From an uncultured Selenomonadaceae bacterium (GTDB taxonomy: Bacteria > Bacillota > Negativicutes > Selenomonadales > Selenomonadaceae), in the NCBI GenBank assembly GCA_910579115.1, contig CAJTSO010000060.1, positions 243-9,908 of the forward strand: DNA of 9,666 nucleotides, in the 5' to 3' direction. A model generated the notes under the pieces. That model saw only the letters and a program-made list of their open reading frames with translations. It ran no database searches and was not told the origin of the DNA. Positions 5,921-9,666 of this stretch are shown in pieces. The position numbers and the translations under genes are program-made. Every line of letters begins with the position of its first letter. The first letter of the stretch is position 1.

Positions 5921-6970
5921 TTACTGTTTGTCCATTACCCGGGCCCGGAATTCGTTTTTAATCTGTGACTCCTCAGTGGCCAGCTTCTGCCAGTTCACCT
6001 TGATAGCGGTGGGGAGAAGAGTCTCCATCTTCGGCGCGCCGAAGGGCGGCTGGACATCGCCCCGGACAGAGTGCATCCAGCCCTTGGTTACCGCCTGCTG
6101 GCCTTCCTTGGAAAGCCACCAGTCCACGAGAGCCTTGGCTCCTTCCGGATTCTTGGTGCTGCTCATGATGCCGATGGGGCTGGCGATGGAGATGATGCCT
6201 TCCTTCGGGTAGCAGACCTTCAGGGGTTCCTTCTTGGTTTCCTGGAGCTTCAGGATGTTTTCCTCCAAGATCATGGCGGCCATGTACTCGCCGGTGAGGA
6301 GCTTGTTCTGGATGGCGGAATTGCCTTCTTCAACCCGGAGGCCGTTGGCCTTCAGCTTGTCAAAGAACTCCCAGCCGAATTTGTCGGCAATGGCCCCTAC
6401 GGCAACGTAGGCGCTGCCGGAAAGCATGGGGTTGGGCATGGCGATCTTGCCCTTGTATTTCGGGTCAAGGAGGTCGCTCCAGGTGGTGGGAATGTCTTCC
6501 TTGGCGATCTTGGCTTCGTTATAGGCGATAATCATATTGCTGATGCGGACGGCGGACCAGGATCCGTCAGAATCCTTATCGGAAATTACATCCTTTAAGT
6601 TGGGACTCTTGTAGTTCAGAAGGAGCCCTTTATCCTTCAGGTAGAGGTAATAGCTGGGATCAGCTACCATGAGTACATCAGTGCCGATTTTGTTGGCTTT
6701 GATCTCGCCGGCAATTTTGGTCTTGAGCTTTTCGGTGCCCCCCTGGAACCAGTTGGTTTTCAGGTTGGGGAGGGCTTTCTGAACATTGGGCTTGCAGACC
6801 TTGTCGAGAATATCGGGATACATGGAGGTATAAATCGTCGCTTCGCCGCTGGGGCCGCTCGTTTTGGGAGCATCCACCTTTTTCTCACTGCCGCCGCCAC
6901 AGCCGGTAAGCACTGCCGCCGCGGTCAGGGTAGCTATTGCGGTGCCGATCCATTTAGAACTGAGTTTCAT
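5921..6970 (-). CDS. ABC importer solute-binding lipoprotein, AfuA/FbpA-like (stand-alone copy)
   Basis: This is a 349-residue paralogue of the binding protein at 4624-5670. Hand alignment finds about 62 substitutions and one inserted residue in the linker (roughly 80% identity). It has the same lipoprotein signal with lipobox LTGC and lipidated Cys24, then a GGGSEKK linker. Shared landmarks include IYTSMYPDI (46-54), FQGGTEKLKTK, DVLMVADPSYY, IAMPNPMLSG, GEYMAAMILEEN and VDWWLSKEGQQ. Only Cys59 and Cys253 remain besides the lipobox; the three further cysteines of the paralogue are Ser144, Ile259 and Gly267 here. The ATG at 6970 has AAGGAGG 8 nt upstream. Its own promoter and terminator make it monocistronic, so it presumably feeds the same permease with different timing or specificity. 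Like its paralogue, it lacks an adjacent tyrosine pair at the FbpA iron site. Confidence 0.92.
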   Translation of the reverse strand: MKLSSKWIGTAIATLTAAAVLTGCGGGSEKKVDAPKTSGPSGEATIYTSMYPDILDKVCKPNVQKALPNLKTNWFQGGTEKLKTKIAGEIKANKIGTDVLMVADPSYYLYLKDKGLLLNYKSPNLKDVISDKDSDGSWSAVRISNMIIAYNEAKIAKEDIPTTWSDLLDPKYKGKIAMPNPMLSGSAYVAVGAIADKFGWEFFDKLKANGLRVEEGNSAIQNKLLTGEYMAAMILEENILKLQETKKEPLKVCYPKEGIISIASPIGIMSSTKNPEGAKALVDWWLSKEGQQAVTKGWMHSVRGDVQPPFGAPKMETLLPTAIKVNWQKLATEESQIKNEFRARVMDKQ

Positions 6971-7065
6971 TTCATCGTCCTCCTTAGAGCTGAATCATTC
7001 TCGTCGAGCAATGCGGCAAACCAAAAAACAAAATTGGGATGAGGCATTTTTCTGACAACGCCTGT

Positions 7066-7094
7066 ATTATATCAAAAACAATCTAAAAGATAAA
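7066..7094 (-). promoter_or_regulatory. Promoter of the stand-alone binding-protein gene
   Basis: The minus strand has TATAAT (7071-7066) preceded by TGA, an extended -10. At 17-nt spacing the -35 is TTTATC (7094-7089), a weak match. Transcription would start near 7059 with a leader of about 88 nt. Plus-strand CCTGTA at 7061-7066 touches the downstream end of the -10. The surrounding 6971-7133 is AT-rich and shows no other gene. Confidence 0.65.
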
Positions 7095-7133
7095 GAGAGT
7101 TTTGCATAATTTCTGAATGTTTTGTTGGTTTGT

Positions 7134-7170
7134 AAAAAAATAACCCCTGCAGGTTTTTGCAAGGGTTATT
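7134..7170 (-). terminator. Rho-independent terminator of the hydrogenase operon
   Basis: On the minus strand AATAACCCTTGCA (7170-7158) pairs with TGCAGGGGTTATT (7151-7139) with one G-U pair, a 6-nt loop and a following U-run (7138-7134). It begins about 30 nt after the hydrogenase stop codon at 7202. It separates the hydrogenase genes from the binding-protein gene downstream. Confidence 0.92.
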
Positions 7171-7201
7171 GTATTTTAGAAGTTATCCCAATAAGGTGAA
7201 A

Positions 7202-8944
7202 TCAGAATTCGTAAGCCTTGTGGACCTGAGTATAGTGGGTATGCAGCAGGTGATGGGCTTTTTCGCTGAGGGGTTCCCCCAGGAACTCCTTGTAGAGGGT
7301 GATAATGTCCGGATTTTCGTGGGACTTTCTCAGGGTAAGGCCTTTATCGATCTCATAGAGGGCGGCAATGCGCTTCCTGCGGATTTCGTTGGTGGTGCCG
7401 TAAGGCTGTCCGCCGCCGCCAATGCAGCCGCCGGGACAGGCCATGATCTCCACAAAGGTGTAGTCGCACCCCCCAGCCTTTATCCGATCAAGGAGAATCC
7501 GGGCATTTTTCAGGGTGTGGACGATAGCGACTTTTATCTGAGTGCCGCCCAGGTCATAGGTAGCTTCCTTGATGCCGTCAAAGCCCCGGACGTCCGTAAA
7601 TTCCAGCGGGGCGGCTTCCCGGCCGGTAACCTTTTCGTATACGGTGCGGAGGGCCGCCTCCATGACGCCGCCGGTGGCGCCGAAGATAGCCCCGGCGCCG
7701 GAGCCGGTGCCCAAGGGGCTGTCAAAATCATTCTCAGGCAGCGCGTCAAACTTGATGTCAGCCTTTTTGATAAGTCTGGCCAGTTCCCGGGTGGTGAGAA
7801 CCGCGTCTACGTCCAGACGGCCGTTACGGCCCATTTCCGGCCGGGCCGCCTCAAACTTCTTGGCGGTACAGGGCATGATGGAAACGGTAACCAGGTCATC
7901 GAGGGAGATGCCCATTTTTTCAGCGTAGTAGGTTTTGGCAACGGCGCCAAACATACTCATGGGGGATTTCGCAGTGGAAAGGTGGGGGGTCATCTCGGGG
8001 TAATGCTTTTCCAGATAGTTTACCCAGCCGGGGCTGCAAGAGGTAATCATGGGAAGGGTGCCCTTGTTTTGCAGGCGGGAAAGCAGCTCGTAGCCCTCTT
8101 CCATGATGGTAAGATCAGCGCTGAAATTCGTGTCGAATACCTTGTTAAAGCCCAGCGCCCTCAAGGCAGAGACCAGCTGACCGGTAACGATGCTGCCGGG
8201 CTCCAGGCCCAGGGCATCCCCCAGAGATACCCGGATGGAGGGAGCGATCTGGACAATGACGTGCTTGGCGGGATCCTGAATCCAGTCAAGAACCTTTTGA
8301 GTATCGTCCTTCTCCATGATGGCCCCGGTGGGGCAAACGAGGCTGCACTGACCGCAGAGGACGCAGTCGGTTTCGGCCAGATCCAGATTGAAGGGCGCGG
8401 CTACAACGAGGTTGTGGCTGCGTCCGGAGAAGGCGATTGCTTCTATCCCCTGAACATCCTTGCAGGCCCTTATGCAGCGGCCGCACTTGATGCACTTGGA
8501 GGGATCGCGGACCAGGGAGGGATTCGTGTTTTTTGCCTTCTGGTATTTGCAGACATCCGGGAGGCTTTCTTTTTCAATGTTGAAGCGGTTGCAGAGCTCC
8601 TGCAGGTCGCAGCTGCCGTTCTTGTTGCAGACCCGGCATTCCTGATTGTGAGATGATAAAATCAGCTGGAGAATCCCCTCCTGGGCGTTGCGGACGGTTT
8701 CCGTATTGGTATAAACCTCCATACCTTCCCAGACCTCCGTAGAGCAGCTGGCCAGCAGGCGGTTCTTTCCCTTTACCTCTACGGAGCAGACCCGGCAGCG
8801 GGCCTTTATCTGCTGATCCGGATGGTAGCAGAGATGGGGGATGTCGATGCCGATTTTTTTTGCGGCTTCAATGACCTTCGTTCCCTTGGGGACGGAAACG
8901 GGAATGTCATTTATTTTAAGGTTGATCATTACTTCTTCAGACAT
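7202..8944 (-). CDS. hndD: [FeFe]-hydrogenase catalytic subunit, NAD(P)-linked HndD/HydA type
   Basis: This 580-residue cytoplasmic subunit interconverts protons and H2 at the H-cluster, exchanging electrons with a NuoF-like partner. The N-terminal [2Fe-2S] domain has Cys39, 50, 53 and 67. A His-Cys [4Fe-4S] site follows with His99, Cys103, 106 and 112. Next comes a two-cluster ferredoxin domain (CIKCGRCIRAC 151-161; CVLCGQCSLVC 194-204). The three H-cluster signatures are complete: TSCSPGW (301-307), MPCTAKKFE (357-365) and MACPGGCIGGGGQP (501-514), with cluster cysteines 303, 359, 503 and 507. A small-subunit-like tail closes the protein. Length and domain order match NAD(P)-linked multimeric hydrogenases. 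The ATG at 8944 is chosen because AGGAGGTG (8961-8954) lies 9 nt upstream; a GTG at 8956 falls inside that site. The gene starts 1 nt after the partner gene's stop, implying translational coupling. Maturases HydEFG are not in the window. Confidence 0.97.
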   Translation of the reverse strand: MSEEVMINLKINDIPVSVPKGTKVIEAAKKIGIDIPHLCYHPDQQIKARCRVCSVEVKGKNRLLASCSTEVWEGMEVYTNTETVRNAQEGILQLILSSHNQECRVCNKNGSCDLQELCNRFNIEKESLPDVCKYQKAKNTNPSLVRDPSKCIKCGRCIRACKDVQGIEAIAFSGRSHNLVVAAPFNLDLAETDCVLCGQCSLVCPTGAIMEKDDTQKVLDWIQDPAKHVIVQIAPSIRVSLGDALGLEPGSIVTGQLVSALRALGFNKVFDTNFSADLTIMEEGYELLSRLQNKGTLPMITSCSPGWVNYLEKHYPEMTPHLSTAKSPMSMFGAVAKTYYAEKMGISLDDLVTVSIMPCTAKKFEAARPEMGRNGRLDVDAVLTTRELARLIKKADIKFDALPENDFDSPLGTGSGAGAIFGATGGVMEAALRTVYEKVTGREAAPLEFTDVRGFDGIKEATYDLGGTQIKVAIVHTLKNARILLDRIKAGGCDYTFVEIMACPGGCIGGGGQPYGTTNEIRRKRIAALYEIDKGLTLRKSHENPDIITLYKEFLGEPLSEKAHHLLHTHYTQVHKAYEF

Positions 8945-8945
8945 A

Positions 8946-9666
8946 TTATCGAACACCTCCTGGCATGAAAACCTCCGGGAAAACCTTCATGGCGGACAGC
9001 AGGGCATTTTGGGCCGATTCGCCAAGGCCGCAGAGGGAAGCAGTGGACATGATGGCAGCGAGCTTTTTCATACGGCTGAGCTCATGGCTGGTGATGGTAC
9101 CGTCAGCCAGCTTGTTCAGGAGCAGCTGGATGTGGAGGTTTCCCTCTCCGCAGGGAGTACACTGACCACAGCTTTCATGGACGAAGAAATCCTGGGTCTG
9201 ACAGAGAAACTCCAGCACGGTGGTTCGCTCGTCCACTACGAGGATGGCGCCGGAGCCCACCGTGACCCCGGCGGCCTTCAGGTCGTCATAGGTATAAGGA
9301 GTATCCAGGATCCGTTCATCGCTGATTTTGCCGCTGGCGCCGCCAAATTGGATCAGGCGGATCCTGCGGCCGTCCTTCACCCCGCCGGCGAGGCCGAAGA
9401 TAATGTCCCGGACCGTGGTGCCGAAGGGGATCTCGAACACGCCGGGATTATTCACGTTTCCGGCCACGGAAACCAGCTTGGTGCCGATGGACTCGCCGCT
9501 GCCGAAGCTGCCGTAATAACCCTGATCGTCCAGCAGGAGGTGGGGAACGATGGCAAAGCTTTCCACATTGTTGACGGTGGTGGGCAGGGCAAAGAGGCCG
9601 CTGACCTTCATAAAGGGCGGCTTCATCCGGGGACGGCCTCCCTTGCCTTCGATAGAGCGGATGAGG
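8946..9666 (-). CDS. hndC: NuoF/HndC-like flavoprotein subunit of NAD-linked hydrogenase, C-terminal part
   Basis: The 5' end lies beyond the right edge; about 239 codons are visible. The frame is open to the edge and reads LIRSIEGKGGRPRMKPPF before the familiar LPTTVNNVES, a conserved segment of the FMN/NADH-binding domain of NuoF, HoxF and HndC. An SLBB-type domain follows (GNVNNPGVFEIPFGTTVRDI). The [4Fe-4S] domain has SCGQCTPCGEG (coded at about 9142-9174) and the fourth cysteine in SLCGLGES. The subunit takes electrons from or gives them to NAD(H) and relays them to the hydrogenase subunit. The protein stops a few residues after the helical domain (MPGGVR) and carries no C-terminal two-cluster ferredoxin domain, which several bifurcating HydB/HndC proteins have. 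The missing N-terminal thioredoxin-like [2Fe-2S] domain cannot be judged. The neighbouring hydrogenase makes a true complex I NuoF unlikely. Confidence 0.92.
   Translation of the reverse strand, partial: LIRSIEGKGGRPRMKPPFMKVSGLFALPTTVNNVESFAIVPHLLLDDQGYYGSFGSGESIGTKLVSVAGNVNNPGVFEIPFGTTVRDIIFGLAGGVKDGRRIRLIQFGGASGKISDERILDTPYTYDDLKAAGVTVGSGAILVVDERTTVLEFLCQTQDFFVHESCGQCTPCGEGNLHIQLLLNKLADGTITSHELSRMKKLAAIMSTASLCGLGESAQNALLSAMKVFPEVFMPGGVR

Noticed and set aside
4624..6970. Tandem binding-protein genes as an assembly duplication artefact
   Set aside because: The copies differ at about 60 residues, and their flanking promoters and terminators are unrelated in sequence, so both are genuine.
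7157..8656. A 499-codon open frame on the plus strand opposite the hydrogenase gene
   Set aside because: It runs antisense to a gene with every [FeFe]-hydrogenase motif intact. Its length follows from GC-biased third positions that remove stops on the opposite strand, and the product has no recognisable domain.
8945..8956. GTG at 8956 as the hydrogenase start
   Set aside because: It overlaps the AGGAGGTG sequence that serves as ribosome binding site for the ATG at 8944.

Overview
The window looks like a chromosomal segment from an anaerobic, fermentative low-to-mid-GC Firmicute. A Negativicutes-type relative is plausible, but this is inferred from protein style, not from any marker gene. The clues are an NAD-linked [FeFe]-hydrogenase, clean Gram-positive-style ribosome binding sites (AGGAGG type), rho-independent terminators, extended -10 promoters, and lipoprotein-type solute-binding proteins. 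Every gene I can support lies on the minus strand, so transcription runs from high to low coordinates.

Layout in order of transcription. (1) 9666 to 7202: the 3' part of a NuoF/HndC-like flavoprotein subunit, then 1 nt later a complete HndD/HydA-type catalytic subunit of an NAD(H)-dependent [FeFe]-hydrogenase, closed by a strong terminator at 7134-7170. (2) 7094 to 5862: a monocistronic solute-binding lipoprotein gene with its own promoter and a very strong terminator. (3) 5808 to 1795: a second promoter drives a close paralogue of that lipoprotein (about 80% identical by hand alignment), then a double-length permease and an ATPase. Together these form a complete ABC importer of the FbpABC/AfuABC (ferric iron, phosphonate, polyamine-like) class. 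Two tandem RNA hairpins sit between the binding-protein and permease genes. (4) 1671 to 355: a HlyC/CorC (CNNM-like) membrane protein with DUF21, CBS pair and transporter-associated domain. (5) 192 to 1: promoter, leader and first 29 codons of a type II NADH dehydrogenase-like FAD protein that runs off the left edge.

How they may work together: the hydrogenase and the FAD oxidoreductase both handle NADH, and an iron importer would fit an iron-rich hydrogenase. However, the binding proteins do not show the paired tyrosines of classical ferric-binding FbpA at the expected place, so the substrate is open. A shared CCTGTA half-site recurs at three promoters (the two binding-protein genes and the FAD oxidoreductase), which might indicate co-regulation. 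I do not see a mobile element, CRISPR array, tRNA, rRNA or a clearly new system. The most unusual content is the regulatory architecture and the duplicated, diverging binding protein.
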